Of a DNA stretch of 64,000 nucleotides, positions 1-9,103 are shown one piece after another. The notes under the pieces were generated by a model. It did not search any database. It had not been told where the DNA came from and saw only the letters and a program-made list of their open reading frames with translations. How positions within the stretch are numbered: the stretch's first letter is position 1; every line of letters starts with the position of its first letter. A program made the translations under genes and the position numbers. The DNA is taken from contig NZ_JADTQG010000002.1 in NCBI RefSeq assembly GCF_016008875.1, forward strand, positions 124,001 through 188,000, read 5' to 3'. Origin of the DNA: Ectopseudomonas mendocina (GTDB lineage: Bacteria; Pseudomonadota; Gammaproteobacteria; Pseudomonadales; Pseudomonadaceae).

Positions 1-298
1 CTTCGCCGAGCGGAGGCAGGTACTTGCTCACTACGGCACCGGGGTACAGCTGCTCGACCAATGCCAATTGCTGGTCGGCGCTGACGCGCTGCTCGGCCGC
101 TGGCGCCAGCATCAGGTGCGGGTACAGCCAGGTGTCGAGCTGCGGCTTGAACAGATAGATCATCCCGGTGATCGACAGCAGGATCATGAACGGGATGACG
201 AACAACCCGGCATAGAAATGCCAGCGCCAGGCCAGGTTGTAGAAAGACGGGGCCACACGCTCACGAGCAGGTGCGGTGCTATTGGGGGAAGACGCCAT
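1..298 (-). CDS. PepSY-type membrane protein, N-terminal part (runs off window)
   Basis: A minus-strand frame opens with ATG at 298 and stays open to base 1, so about 99 residues are visible and the C-terminus is outside the window. After a short polar N-terminus the motif NLAWRWHFYAGLFVIPFMIL begins a long hydrophobic segment that continues into TGMIYLFKPQLD. This is the characteristic start of PepSY-associated transmembrane proteins, some of which reduce siderophore-bound iron at the inner membrane. The visible part supports the family but not the substrate. The downstream minus-strand neighbours are not visible. The DUF2946 gene just upstream on the same strand is a common companion of metal-uptake loci, which fits a role in iron or copper handling. 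That role is inference. Confidence 0.8.
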   Translation of the reverse strand, partial: MASSPNSTAPARERVAPSFYNLAWRWHFYAGLFVIPFMILLSITGMIYLFKPQLDTWLYPHLMLAPAAEQRVSADQQLALVEQLYPGAVVSKYLPPLGE

Positions 299-379
299 AA
301 AGCTTTCTCCAGCCCGCCGCGGTCGTGGACGCGCGGTCAGGCATTCGCGTGATAGGGACGCCCGGAGCGGGCGGACGGA

Positions 380-766
380 TCAGGCGAAAAAGGGAGAAGC
401 GCGGGGATTGGCCGGAGGCCAGCGATAACGGGTGATGCGCGGCAGATGCAGCGCGGACAGCGACCAACTGCGCTCGACAGCCAGCAGCCCGAGCAGGCCA
501 AAGAAGGCAGCGAGAATGAGGGCGCTGAACAGGCTGGCCAGGGCGCAATTGGAACCGGTGGCCGGGTTCGGCGCGACGATGCCGGAGCCGTCCAGGTCTG
601 CCCCTGCGCCGAAGTTGCCCTCGAACGAACAGTACTGCCCGTCCAGACCGCTGAGCTGCATGCCAGCCATCTGGCCGTGGCTGATGGCGCAGACGAACGC
701 ACTGAACAGAATGCTGAAGTACAGCACCCAGGCGGTCAGTGAGCGGTCTTTGCGGGCCAGTTTCAT
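380..766 (-). CDS. DUF2946-type membrane protein
   Basis: This encodes 128 residues, starting MKLARKDRSLTAWVLYFSIL with a hydrophobic segment from about residue 10 to 30. A second hydrophobic segment (SLFSALILAAFFGLLGLLA) lies near residues 78-97. Between them is a Gly/Cys-containing stretch (MAGMQL, GQYCSFEG, GSNCALAS). This layout matches the DUF2946 family, small inner-membrane proteins of unknown biochemical role often found beside TonB-dependent receptors and PepSY proteins. The gene lies upstream of the PepSY gene on the same strand with an 81-bp gap, so co-transcription is plausible. The start codon is the only good ATG before the first membrane segment. The exact function is unknown. 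Confidence 0.7.
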   Translation of the reverse strand: MKLARKDRSLTAWVLYFSILFSAFVCAISHGQMAGMQLSGLDGQYCSFEGNFGAGADLDGSGIVAPNPATGSNCALASLFSALILAAFFGLLGLLAVERSWSLSALHLPRITRYRWPPANPRASPFFA

Positions 767-863
767 GGAGCGTGACTCTAAACAGAGGATGGCAGCGCGA
801 CACTGCGGTACGTTGCCGCAGAGGCCTGATACGGAAGTCTAGCAGGCGCCCGGCACTTTATCT

Positions 864-1778
864 TCAACGCCAGGGCGCCGCTGCCAGCAGGCGCTCGCAA
901 CGCGCCTGGAGGAACTCGCGCAGCAGATGCACCGCCTTGCTCAGTTGCGCCCGGTGTGCGCAGACCAGATACAGCGGCGTCGGCTCGCCCAGCCAGCCGG
1001 GCAACAGCACCTGCAGGCGCCCTTCACGGACATCGTCGGCCACGTCCAGCCAGGACTTGTACACCACGCCCTGCCCGGCCACGGCCCAGCGCCGGGTGAC
1101 ATCGGCATCGTCGCACACCCGGTTGCCGGCAACGCCCATGACCGTCTCGCGCTTGCCATCCTGGAAGCGCCAGCGGTCATGCACGCGGCCGTGCAGCATG
1201 TACAGCAGGCAGTTGTGCTGGCGCAGCTCCTCCACCGTCTGCGGCGTCCCGTGCCGCGCAAGATAGGCCGGCGAGGCGCAGAGCACGCGGCGATTGTCCG
1301 GCGCCACCGGCAGGGCAACCAGGCTGGAGTCTTCCGGTGCGCCATAGCGCAGGGCGATATCTACCGGCTCGCGAAACAGATCGGCGACGCGGTCGGCCAG
1401 CAGCAGGCGCAACTGCAGTTGCGGATGCTCGCCCTGGAACTCGTCGAGCCAGGGCAACAGGGTGTTGCGGCCGAAGTCCGAGGGTGCCGACAGCTGCAGC
1501 ACACCGCAAATCCCTTCCTGGCTGCCGGCCAGTTGCTGGCGTCCCTCCTCCAGGCTCTGCAAGGCCAGGCGCGCGTGCACCAGATACAGCTCGCCTTCGG
1601 GCGTCAGGCGCAGGCTGCGCGTCGAGCGCGCCAGCAGCCGCACCTGCAGTTGCTGTTCCAGGCGCTTGAGCGCGGCGCTGGCCACCGCCGGCGATACATC
1701 GAGTAGCCGCGCCGCGGCCGACAGGCTGCCGATTTCTGCGGTCCGCACGAAGAGTTGCAGGTCATCGAAACGCAGCAT
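864..1778 (-). CDS. LysR-family transcriptional regulator
   Basis: This encodes 304 residues, the usual LysR length. The N-terminus (MLRFDDLQLFVRTAEIGSLS, then AAARLLDVSPAVASAALKRL) is the typical winged helix-turn-helix of the family, in roughly residues 1-60. The rest is the substrate-binding-protein-like effector domain (ALRYGAPEDSSLVALPV, GVVYKSWLDVADDVREGRL). The gene is divergent from the antibiotic-biosynthesis-monooxygenase-type gene at 1886 and the oxidoreductase at 2200, with 107 bp between them. LysR proteins usually control the divergent neighbour, so those two genes are the likely targets (inference). The effector cannot be told from the sequence. Confidence 0.92.
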   Translation of the reverse strand: MLRFDDLQLFVRTAEIGSLSAAARLLDVSPAVASAALKRLEQQLQVRLLARSTRSLRLTPEGELYLVHARLALQSLEEGRQQLAGSQEGICGVLQLSAPSDFGRNTLLPWLDEFQGEHPQLQLRLLLADRVADLFREPVDIALRYGAPEDSSLVALPVAPDNRRVLCASPAYLARHGTPQTVEELRQHNCLLYMLHGRVHDRWRFQDGKRETVMGVAGNRVCDDADVTRRWAVAGQGVVYKSWLDVADDVREGRLQVLLPGWLGEPTPLYLVCAHRAQLSKAVHLLREFLQARCERLLAAAPWR

Positions 1779-1787
1779 GGCCGCTCA

Positions 1788-1808
1788 CTTTCAAAATAAT
1801 GATGAAAG
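1788..1808. promoter_or_regulatory. Candidate LysR operator between divergent genes
   Basis: The inverted repeat CTTTCA-N9-TGAAAG lies 10 bp upstream of the LysR start codon, in an AT-rich stretch inside the divergent intergenic region. Dyads of this size containing a T-N11-A core are typical LysR sites. Only the dyad is seen; binding is inferred. Confidence 0.4.
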
Positions 1809-1885
1809 AGACTCTATAACCACCTCCTTTTTCTCGCCACACAAATAAACGAGCATGACTTCCCGCCACCAAACCGGAACCAGTC

Positions 1886-2179
1886 ATGACCAGCGCACTA
1901 ACGCTCATCGCCACCATCAACGTTCTGCCGGGGCATGCCGAGGCAGTGGCCGCTGGCCTGCAAGCCCTGGTCACCGCGAGTCGCACAGAGCCGGGCTGCC
2001 TGCAGTACGCGCTGCACCGCAACCAGCAAGCGACGGATCAGTTCGTGATGATCGAACAATGGCGCGACGCCGAAGCGCTGGACCAGCACCGCGCAACGCC
2101 CCACTTCCTGCATTTCACCCACGCATTCGGCGAGCGGCTCATCGGCGTCGATCTGCTCCCGCTGCAACGCATTGCCTGA
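1886..2179 (+). CDS. Antibiotic biosynthesis monooxygenase (ABM) domain protein, YgiN-like
   Basis: This encodes 97 residues forming one ABM (dimeric alpha-beta barrel) domain. The sequence contains TLIATINVLPGHAEAVAAGL near the start, then EPGCLQYALHRN, VMIEQWRDAEALDQHRATPH and FTHAFGERL. That order is typical of small putative quinol monooxygenases. It is followed after 20 bp by the zinc-less alcohol dehydrogenase/quinone oxidoreductase gene at 2200, so the two probably form an operon handling a quinone or reactive aldehyde. The divergent LysR gene is the likely regulator. The family is clear; the substrate is not. Confidence 0.85.
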   Translation: MTSALTLIATINVLPGHAEAVAAGLQALVTASRTEPGCLQYALHRNQQATDQFVMIEQWRDAEALDQHRATPHFLHFTHAFGERLIGVDLLPLQRIA

Positions 2180-2199
2180 ACTCAGAGAGGACCCACCAG

Positions 2200-3216
2200 A
2201 TGAAAGCCATTGCCTACTACCAATCCCTCCCGGCCGACCATCCTGAAGCGCTGCAGGACGTGCAACTCGACGCCCCGTCTCCCGGCGCGCACGACCTGCT
2301 GGTGGAGGTTCGGGCGATCTCGGTCAACCCGGTCGATACCAAGATCCGCCAGGGTGTCGCGCCTGAGCACGGCGCGGCCAAGGTGCTCGGCTGGGACGCC
2401 ACTGGCTTGGTCAAGGCGGTGGGCAGCGAAGTGACCCTGTTCCAACCTGGCGACCGGGTGTTCTACGCCGGCGCCATCGACCGTGCCGGGGCCAATAGCG
2501 AACTGCATCTGGTCGACGAGCGCATCGTCGGCGCCATGCCCGCCAGCCTGTCGTTCGCCGAAGCAGCGGCGCTGCCGCTGACGGCCATCACCGCCTGGGA
2601 ACTGCTGTTCGAGCGCCTGCAGATCGCCGAGGGTTCGGCCGATCAGGGCCAGAGCCTGCTGATAGTCGGCGCCGCCGGCGGCGTCGGCTCGATCCTCACC
2701 CAGCTGGCGCGGCGCCTGACTGGCCTGACCGTGATCGGCACCGCCTCGCGCCCGGAGACCCAGGCCTGGGTACGCCAGCTCGGTGCGCATCACGTGATCG
2801 ACCACGGCAAGCCGCTGAGCGAAGAGCTGGCGCGTATTGGTGTCGGCCAGGTCACCCATGTCGCCAGCCTGACCCAGACCGACCAGCACTACGCGCAACT
2901 GGTCGAGTGCCTGCAGCCGCAGGGGCGCCTGGCGCTGATCGATGACCCGCTGCAACCGCTGGACGTGATGCAGCTCAAGCGCAAGAGCCTGTCACTGCAC
3001 TGGGAACTGATGTTCACCCGCTCGCTGTACCAGACCGACGACATGATCGAGCAGCATCGCCTGCTGCAGCGGGTGTCCGGGCTGGTCGACAGCGGCGTGC
3101 TCAGGACCACGCTGGGTGAACATTTCGGCCGCATCGACGCCGCCAACCTGCGCCGTGCCCATGCCTTGTTGGAGAGCGGCAAGGCCAAGGGCAAGATCGT
3201 GCTCGAAGGGTTTTGA
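2200..3216 (+). CDS. Medium-chain dehydrogenase/reductase, quinone oxidoreductase-like
   Basis: This encodes 338 residues. The start MKAIAYYQSL at 2200 is chosen because GAGAGG lies 10 bp upstream and the homologous domain begins there; the frame is open further upstream but that extension overlaps the preceding gene. The N-terminal GroES-like domain (VNPVDTKIRQGVAP, VLGWDATGLV, PGDRVFYAGA) is followed by a Rossmann domain with LLIVGAAGGVGSILTQLARR. The structural and catalytic zinc Cys/His ligands of true alcohol dehydrogenases are absent, so this belongs to the zinc-independent branch (the 'zinc-binding ADH family' of TIGR02817 type by name only). The probable reaction is NADPH-dependent reduction of quinones or enones. 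It is the second gene of a likely two-gene operon with the ABM gene. Confidence 0.88.
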   Translation: MKAIAYYQSLPADHPEALQDVQLDAPSPGAHDLLVEVRAISVNPVDTKIRQGVAPEHGAAKVLGWDATGLVKAVGSEVTLFQPGDRVFYAGAIDRAGANSELHLVDERIVGAMPASLSFAEAAALPLTAITAWELLFERLQIAEGSADQGQSLLIVGAAGGVGSILTQLARRLTGLTVIGTASRPETQAWVRQLGAHHVIDHGKPLSEELARIGVGQVTHVASLTQTDQHYAQLVECLQPQGRLALIDDPLQPLDVMQLKRKSLSLHWELMFTRSLYQTDDMIEQHRLLQRVSGLVDSGVLRTTLGEHFGRIDAANLRRAHALLESGKAKGKIVLEGF

Positions 3217-3241
3217 GGCCGATGGCGGGCCGAGTCGGTGT

Positions 3242-3259
3242 GGTGGGCTGAAGCCCACC
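3242..3259. other. Hairpin downstream of the oxidoreductase
   Basis: GGTGGGCT-GA-AGCCCACC is a perfect 8-bp stem with a 2-base centre, 26 bp past the stop codon. No T-run follows on either strand. It is therefore either a weak transcription or processing signal or a solitary REP-like palindrome; the same core recurs in the repeats at 15754 and 18420. Confidence 0.4.
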
Positions 3260-3477
3260 CACCGGGTTGTGTCGTGGCTTTGTCGGGCGGGCCGGGCGAC
3301 GTTTCGCTTCAACCCAGCTCGACTGATCCAAGCACCACCTCTACGCAGCGTTCATCGCGAAGCGCACGTGCCCGGACCGAGCATTTGACCCAGGTCAGAA
3401 AAAGGTCATGCAGTCGGACTATTCTGAGCTTCCCAACACGCGCTGCCGAGGCGGCGCAGCTCAGGGAGGTGGTCAGC

Positions 3478-3660
3478 ATGAAGATTGTCGTCCAACCCCA
3501 CAATCAGGGCGGTGAAAGCCTGTGGCAGGTTCGTCTGGATCAACACGGCGTAAGTTTTCGCAGTGAAGAGGAGGCGCGCCAGTTCGTCGCCAGACTGCAA
3601 GCGCGACTGCGCGCGCCGCATACCCTACCCGACTGGCCCGCGCAACAACGGGCTAGCTGA
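3478..3660 (+). CDS. Small conserved-looking protein, 60 aa
   Basis: This encodes 60 residues beginning MKIVVQPHNQGGESLWQV, with a strong ribosome-binding site (AGGGAGGTGG) just before the ATG at 3478. The protein is polar and soluble. The middle (SFRSEEEARQFVARLQARL) should form an amphipathic helix after a short beta region, a layout like small DUF2188-type proteins. I do not recognise it with certainty. It is a single gene between the oxidoreductase and a REP block. The excellent RBS and the codon use support real translation. Confidence 0.6.
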   Translation: MKIVVQPHNQGGESLWQVRLDQHGVSFRSEEEARQFVARLQARLRAPHTLPDWPAQQRAS

Positions 3661-3677
3661 TGCTAAGCCCAGCGTTT

Positions 3678-3984
3678 TGTGGGAGCGGACTTGTCCGCGA
3701 ATGGCTTTCCATCGTGTCGGCTCTTTTTCGCGAATAAATTCGCTCCTACACCGGCGTCTCGCGCTGCGATGGGAAAGCTGAAGCTCAGCCCAACGCCTTG
3801 TGGGAGCGGACTTGTCCGCGAAAGGCTTAACACCGTGCCGGCTCTTTTCGCGAATAAATTCGCTCCTACATCCGCGAATGACGCAGCGATGGGAAAGCTC
3901 AGCCCAGCACCTTGTGGGAGCGGACTTGTCCGCGAATGGCTTTCCACCGTGCTGGCCCTTTTCGCGAATAAATTCGCGCCTACA
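3678..3984. repeat. Three tandem REP-like units
   Basis: Three copies of a roughly 115-120-bp unit begin near 3678, 3798 and 3912. Each holds a left arm (TGTGGGAGCGGACTTGTCCG), a spacer, and a right arm (CGCGAATAAATTCGC then TCCTACA), followed by a conserved linker ending GATGGGAAAGCT. They fill the 317 bp between the small gene and the TetR gene and touch the last codons of the latter. These are Pseudomonas REP/REPIN-type palindromes. I see no gene in this stretch. Confidence 0.8.
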
Positions 3985-4615
3985 CCGGCGCCTGGCGCAG
4001 CGCCGGGCTGCGCAGCATATCCAGTACCGTATCGACCAGCGCGGGCGCCTGTTGCGCCAGGTCGAAGTTCGGCACCAGCAGCCAATTGGCCTCGATGCCT
4101 TCCATATAGGCATGCAGGCACACAGCCGCGCGCGCGCAATCCAGATCCTCGGGCAACTGGCCCTTGTTGACCGCATTGCCCAGTGCCTTGGCAATACGCT
4201 GGTCGCACTCGAGGCTCAGCGCCTGCATGCGCTCGCGCAAACCGAGCAGCTCACCGGTGTATTCACACTTGTAGCGCAGGATATCGTGGGTGCGATGGGT
4301 CTGCGGCTCGCAAGCCAGGCGCGTCAATGCCTTGATCAGCAACTCGCGCATGCAGCCCAGCGGGTCGGGCTCGTCCTCGCTCTCGCTGGCGCGCGCCAGC
4401 TCTTCGAGGGGCAGACGCAGGCGTTCGAGCATGGCCTGAAACAGGTCGATCTTGTTCTCGAAGTGCCAGTAGATGGCGCCGCGGGTAACGCCGGCTTCTT
4501 TCGCCACCTCCGCCAGAGACGCACGGGAAACGCCCTGGGCATGGAACACCCGCTCGGCAGCGTCGAGTATCTGCACCCGCGTCGCCTGCGCTTCCTCTTT
4601 GGTTCTTCTGGCCAT
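3980..4615 (-). CDS. ttgR: TetR-family repressor of the adjacent RND pump, TtgR-like
   Basis: This encodes 211 residues from the ATG at 4615. Starting at MARRTKEEAQ removes a 29-residue upstream extension that would cover the operator. The N-terminal HTH is clear: TRVQILDAAERVFHAQGVSR, then VAKEAGVTRGAIYWHFENK (about residues 10-58). The ligand domain carries RASESEDEPDPLGCMRELL, nearly the same as in TtgR/AcrR-type multidrug repressors. The gene is divergent from the periplasmic adaptor gene at 4797, and the shared intergenic region holds a TtgR-like operator. It probably represses the pump and releases DNA on binding hydrophobic drugs, as known for TtgR. The 3' end overlaps the REP block. 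Confidence 0.9.
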   Translation of the reverse strand: MARRTKEEAQATRVQILDAAERVFHAQGVSRASLAEVAKEAGVTRGAIYWHFENKIDLFQAMLERLRLPLEELARASESEDEPDPLGCMRELLIKALTRLACEPQTHRTHDILRYKCEYTGELLGLRERMQALSLECDQRIAKALGNAVNKGQLPEDLDCARAAVCLHAYMEGIEANWLLVPNFDLAQQAPALVDTVLDMLRSPALRQAPV

Positions 4616-4691
4616 CTGTCTACCTGGTTTCGCCTCTATGTAAAGCTCCGGTAAAGGAGGACGGGCGAGAGTATGCAGGCAGCTATAGGCA

Positions 4692-4721
4692 TTTACAAAC
4701 ATTCACGTACGTAAGTATATT
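4692..4721 (+). promoter_or_regulatory. Pump promoter with TtgR-type operator
   Basis: A -35-like TTTACA (4692) and -10-like TATATT (4716) are 18 bp apart and point toward the adaptor gene. The same stretch has the half-sites TTTACAAAC and GTAAGTAT, closely resembling the known TtgR operator in P. putida, so a bound repressor would cover the promoter. The promoter positions are read from the sequence; binding is inferred from the regulator family. Confidence 0.7.
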
Positions 4722-4796
4722 CCTGCATCGCTTTTTCCCCTGCCTTCGTCCCCTTCGCCCCTTGGGCCATGAATCGATAAAAAACGAGGTTCTCAG

Positions 4797-5945
4797 ATGC
4801 ACTCGAAGCCAGCCTTCGCTGTCTTGGTTTCCGCCATCGCCGTGGCAATGCTCGGTCTCACCGGTTGCCAGGAGTCCAGCGCCCCCCAGGCCCAGCAAAC
4901 GCCCCAAGTCGGTGTGGTCACGCTGGAGGCCAAACCCTTTGCCCTGACCAGCGAAGTGCCGGGCCGCACCAGCGCCTATCGCATCGCCGAGGTTCGCCCG
5001 CAGGTCAATGGCATCATCCAGAAGCGCCTGTTCACCGAGGGCAGCGAGGTCAAGGCGGGTCAGCAGCTGTATCAGATCGACCCGGCCACCTACGAAGCCG
5101 CATACAAGAGCGCCCAGGCCACGCAGCTGTCCGCCAAGTCGCTGTCTGATCGCTACAAGCTGCTGGTCAACGACAAAGCCGTCAGCCAGCAGGCCTACGA
5201 CGAAGCCCGCGCCGCCAGCCTGCAGGCCGACGCCGCACTGGAGCAGGCGCGTATCGACCTGCGCTACACCAAGGTGATGGCGCCGATCAGCGGCCGCATC
5301 GGCCGTTCCGCAGTGACCGAAGGCGCGCTGGTCAGCAACGGCCAGGCAAACGCCATGGCCACCATCCAGCAGCTCGACCCGATCTACGTCGACGTCACCC
5401 AGTCGAGCAAGGAAGTGCTGCGCCTGCGCCGCGACATGGCCGAAGGCCGTCTGCAGAAGGCCAGCGAGAACGCCGCCAAGGTCGCGCTGAAGCTGGAGGA
5501 CGGCAGCCGCTACGCCCATGAAGGCACCCTGGAATTCTCCGAAGTCGCGGTGGACGAAAGCACCGGTTCGGTCACTCTGCGCGCCGTGTTCCCCAACCCC
5601 GACCACCTACTGCTGCCGGGCATGTTCGTGCATGCCGAGCTGCTTTCCGGGGTCAAGCAGAACGCCATCCTCGCCCCGCAGCAGGGTGTGACCCGCAACC
5701 AGCGCGGCGAGCCGACGGCGATGGTGGTGGGTGCCGACAACAAGATTGAACTGCGCGTACTCAAGGCCGATCGTACCGCCGGCAGTGCCTGGCTGGTCGA
5801 GGATGGCCTCAAGGAAGGCGACCGCCTGATCACCGAAGGCCTGCAGTTCGTGCAGCCCGGCGCCGAGGTGAAGGCCGTGCCGGCGACCAACGTCAAGACC
5901 GAACAGCCTGCCCAAGACGCCGAACAAGCCAGCGGCCAGGACTAA
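4797..5945 (+). CDS. ttgA: RND efflux periplasmic adaptor lipoprotein (TtgA/MexA/AcrA family)
   Basis: This encodes 382 residues. It has a lipoprotein signal (hydrophobic AVLVSAIAVAMLG, lipobox LTGC with the Cys at residue 23), so it is anchored in the inner membrane facing the periplasm. The barrel-sandwich/lipoyl halves are visible around VRPQVNGIIQKRLFTEGSEV and LRYTKVMAPISGRIGRSAVT, flanking an alpha-helical hairpin. The C-terminal membrane-proximal region follows to residue 382. It links the RND pump to the outer-membrane channel. It is first in the three-gene operon, with 14 bp to the transporter gene, and is controlled by the divergent TetR-type repressor. Confidence 0.95.
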   Translation: MHSKPAFAVLVSAIAVAMLGLTGCQESSAPQAQQTPQVGVVTLEAKPFALTSEVPGRTSAYRIAEVRPQVNGIIQKRLFTEGSEVKAGQQLYQIDPATYEAAYKSAQATQLSAKSLSDRYKLLVNDKAVSQQAYDEARAASLQADAALEQARIDLRYTKVMAPISGRIGRSAVTEGALVSNGQANAMATIQQLDPIYVDVTQSSKEVLRLRRDMAEGRLQKASENAAKVALKLEDGSRYAHEGTLEFSEVAVDESTGSVTLRAVFPNPDHLLLPGMFVHAELLSGVKQNAILAPQQGVTRNQRGEPTAMVVGADNKIELRVLKADRTAGSAWLVEDGLKEGDRLITEGLQFVQPGAEVKAVPATNVKTEQPAQDAEQASGQD

Positions 5946-5959
5946 CGGAGAAGTACTGA

Positions 5960-8900
5960 ATGTCCAGATTCTTTATCGACCGGCCGATCTTCGCCTGGGT
6001 GATCGCGCTGGTGATCATGCTGGCCGGCGGCCTGTCCATCCTCAAGTTGCCGATCAACCAGTATCCGAGCATCGCGCCGCCCGCCGTTTCCATCCAGGTC
6101 AGCTACCCGGGCGCCTCGGCGCAGACGGTGCAGGACACCGTGGTGCAGGTGATCGAGCAGCAGCTCAATGGCATCGACGGCCTGCGCTATGTCAGCTCGT
6201 CGAGCAACTCCGACGGCAGCATGGAGATCATCGTTACCTTCGAACAGGGGGTGAACCCGGACATCGCTCAGGTTCAGGTGCAGAACAAACTGCAGCTGGC
6301 CACCCCGCTGTTGCCGCAGGAAGTGCAGCAACAGGGCATCCGCGTGACCAAGTCGGTGCGCAACTTCCTCATGGTCATCGGCGTGGTGTCGAAAGACGGC
6401 AGCATGACCCGTGAGGACCTGTCCGACTATATCGTGTCCAACCTGCAGGACCCGATCTCGCGGACCAAGGGCGTCGGCGACTTCCAGGTGTTCGGCGCGC
6501 AGTACGCCATGCGCATCTGGCTCGACCCGGCCAAGCTCAACAGCGTCCAGCTGACTCCTGTAGACGTGCGCAGCGCCATCCAGGCGCAGAACGTGCAGAT
6601 TTCCTCCGGCCAGTTCGGCGGCCTGCCCGCCTCGCCGGGCAACCAGCTCAACGCCACCATCATCGGCAAGACGCGCCTGCAGAGCCCCGAGGAGTTCCGC
6701 AAGATCCTTCTCAAGGTGCAGGCCGACGGCTCCCAGGTGCGCCTGGGCGATGTCGCCAAGGTCGAACTGGGCGGCGAGAACTACGCCATCAATGCGCAGT
6801 TCAACGGCCTGCCGGCCTCCGGTCTGGCGGTTCGCCTGGCCACCGGTGCCAACGCCCTGGACACCGCCAAGGCGGTGCGCGAGACCATCTCCACTCTCGA
6901 GCCGTTCTTCCCGGCCGGCATGGAAGTGGTCTTCCCCTATGACACCACGCCGGTGATCTCGGCCTCCATCGAAGGGGTGGTGCACACCCTGTTCGAAGCC
7001 ATCGTGCTGGTGTTCCTGGTGATGTTCCTGTTCCTGCAGAACCTGCGCGCCACCATCATCCCGACCATGGCGGTGCCGGTGGTGCTGCTCGGCACCTTCG
7101 GCGTACTCGCCGCGTTCGGATTCTCGATCAACACCCTGACCATGTTCGCCATGGTGTTGGCCATCGGCCTGCTGGTGGACGACGCCATCGTGGTGGTGGA
7201 AAACGTCGAGCGGGTGATGCGCGAGGATGGCCTGTCGCCCAAGGAGGCGACCAAGAAATCCATGGGCCAGATCCAGGGCGCGCTGATCGGCATCGGCCTG
7301 GTGCTCTCGGCCGTGTTCCTGCCAATGGCTTTCTTCGGCGGCTCCACCGGGGTGATCTACCGGCAGTTCTCCATCACCATCGTCTCGGCCATGGCCCTGT
7401 CGGTGCTGGTGGCGCTGATCTTCACCCCGGCGCTGTGCGCCACCCTGCTCAAGCCCATCGACAGCGATCACCACGAGGCCAAACGCGGCTTCTTCGGCTG
7501 GTTCAACCGCACCTTCGAGCGCGGCAGCAATGCCTATCAGCGCGGCGTTGCGGGCATGATCAAACGCAAGGCGCCGTACCTGCTGCTGTATCTGGTGATC
7601 GTCGTGATCATGGCCTGGATGTTCACCCGCATACCCACCGCCTTCCTCCCCGAGGAAGATCAGGGCGTACTCTTCGCCCAGGTGCAGACGCCGTCCGGCT
7701 CGAGTGCCGAGCGCACCCAGGTGGTGGTCGACGAAATGCGCCAGTACCTGCTGGAAGACCAAGCGAGCACGGTCCAGTCGGTGTTCACCGTCACCGGCTT
7801 CAACTTCGCCGGTCGCGGCCAGAGCTCCGGTATGGCCTTCATCATGCTCAAGCCCTGGGGCGAACGTCCGGGTGAGGAGAATGGCGTGGCCGCGCTGGCG
7901 CAACGCGCGCAGCAGCACTTCTTCAGCTTCCGCGATGCGATGGTGTTCGCCTTCGCCCCGCCGGCGGTGATGGAGATGGGTAACGCCACCGGCTTCAACT
8001 TCTTCCTGCAGGACCAGGCGGGCGTCGGCCATCAGGTGATGAACGAGGCACGTGACAAATTCCTGCAGTTGGCCAACCAACATCCGGTACTCGACAGCGT
8101 ACGGGCCAACGGCCTGCGCGACGAGGCGCAGTACCAGTTGCTGATCGATGACGAGCGCGCCCGTGCCCTCGGTCTGTCGCTGTCGGACATCAACAGCACC
8201 CTGTCGATCGCCTGGGGCGCCAGTTACGTCAACGACTTCATCGACCGCGGTCGGGTGAAGAAGGTCTACCTGCAGGGCGTGGCCGACGCACGTATGGCCC
8301 CGGAAGACCTGAACAAGTGGTACGTGCGCAACGACCAGGGCCGCATGGTGCCGTTCAGCGCCTTCGCCAGTGGCGAGTGGACCTACGGCCCACCCAAGCT
8401 GGCGCGCTACAACGGCGTCTCGGCGGTGGAAATCCTCGGTGCGCCGGCACCCGGCTACAGCACCGGTGATGCGATGGCCGCCGTCGAGGAGATCGCCTCG
8501 CAACTGCCACAGGGCGTCGGCTACTCGTGGACAGGCCTGTCCTACGAGGAGCGCCTGGCCGGCTCGCAGACGCTCGCGCTGTTCGTGATCTCCGCCATTG
8601 TCGTGTTCCTCTGCCTGGCAGCGCTGTACGAGAGCTGGTCGATCCCGTTCTCGGTGATGCTGGTGGTGCCGCTGGGGATCATCGGCGCGCTGCTGTTCAC
8701 CGAGCTGCGCGGGCTGTCCAACGACGTGTTCTTCAAGGTCGGCCTGCTCACCACCATCGGTCTGTCGGCGCGTAACGCGATCCTTATCGTCGAATTCGCC
8801 AAGGCCCAGTACGAACAGGGCATGACCTTCGCCGAGGCGGCCATCGAGGCCTGCCGCATGCGTCTGCGCCCGATCATCATGACTTCGCTGGCGTTCATGC

Positions 8901-9103
8901 TCGGCTGTCTGCCGCTGGCCATCGCCAGCGGTGCCGGCGCGGGCAGCAAGCACGCCATCGGCACCGGGGTGATCGGCGGCATGCTCAGTGCGATGGTTCT
9001 GGCGATCTTCTGGATCCCGCTGTTCTACGTAGTGGTCTGCTCGCTGTTCGAGAAGAAGCGCCCCGAGCCGACCCGTGAAAACGAGAAGGAGGTACTGCAA
9101 TGA
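5960..9103 (+). CDS. ttgB: RND multidrug efflux transporter, inner-membrane pump (TtgB/MexB/AcrB family)
   Basis: This encodes 1047 residues, the full length of the HAE1 family. The N-terminus [20 protein letters not shown] is canonical. Twelve membrane segments are arranged as 1+5 and 1+5 around two large periplasmic loops. Proton-relay acidic residues are present in segment 4 ([18 protein letters not shown]). The second half has the segment [15 protein letters not shown] with the expected Lys. The pump exports hydrophobic drugs, solvents and dyes using the proton gradient. Its last four bases overlap the start of the outer-membrane channel gene (ATGA), indicating translational coupling. Confidence 0.96.
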   Translation: MSRFFIDRPIFAWVIALVIMLAGGLSILKLPINQYPSIAPPAVSIQVSYPGASAQTVQDTVVQVIEQQLNGIDGLRYVSSSSNSDGSMEIIVTFEQGVNPDIAQVQVQNKLQLATPLLPQEVQQQGIRVTKSVRNFLMVIGVVSKDGSMTREDLSDYIVSNLQDPISRTKGVGDFQVFGAQYAMRIWLDPAKLNSVQLTPVDVRSAIQAQNVQISSGQFGGLPASPGNQLNATIIGKTRLQSPEEFRKILLKVQADGSQVRLGDVAKVELGGENYAINAQFNGLPASGLAVRLATGANALDTAKAVRETISTLEPFFPAGMEVVFPYDTTPVISASIEGVVHTLFEAIVLVFLVMFLFLQNLRATIIPTMAVPVVLLGTFGVLAAFGFSINTLTMFAMVLAIGLLVDDAIVVVENVERVMREDGLSPKEATKKSMGQIQGALIGIGLVLSAVFLPMAFFGGSTGVIYRQFSITIVSAMALSVLVALIFTPALCATLLKPIDSDHHEAKRGFFGWFNRTFERGSNAYQRGVAGMIKRKAPYLLLYLVIVVIMAWMFTRIPTAFLPEEDQGVLFAQVQTPSGSSAERTQVVVDEMRQYLLEDQASTVQSVFTVTGFNFAGRGQSSGMAFIMLKPWGERPGEENGVAALAQRAQQHFFSFRDAMVFAFAPPAVMEMGNATGFNFFLQDQAGVGHQVMNEARDKFLQLANQHPVLDSVRANGLRDEAQYQLLIDDERARALGLSLSDINSTLSIAWGASYVNDFIDRGRVKKVYLQGVADARMAPEDLNKWYVRNDQGRMVPFSAFASGEWTYGPPKLARYNGVSAVEILGAPAPGYSTGDAMAAVEEIASQLPQGVGYSWTGLSYEERLAGSQTLALFVISAIVVFLCLAALYESWSIPFSVMLVVPLGIIGALLFTELRGLSNDVFFKVGLLTTIGLSARNAILIVEFAKAQYEQGMTFAEAAIEACRMRLRPIIMTSLAFMLGCLPLAIASGAGAGSKHAIGTGVIGGMLSAMVLAIFWIPLFYVVVCSLFEKKRPEPTRENEKEVLQ

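Noticed and set aside
1855..2199. N-terminal extension of the oxidoreductase at 2200
   Set aside because: It overlaps the ABM gene in another frame; the RBS and family N-terminus support 2200.
5942..9100. Very long minus-strand open frame opposite the RND transporter gene
   Set aside because: It mirrors the codon pattern of the clear RND transporter on the plus strand and has a low-complexity His/Gln/Arg-rich product with no family pattern.
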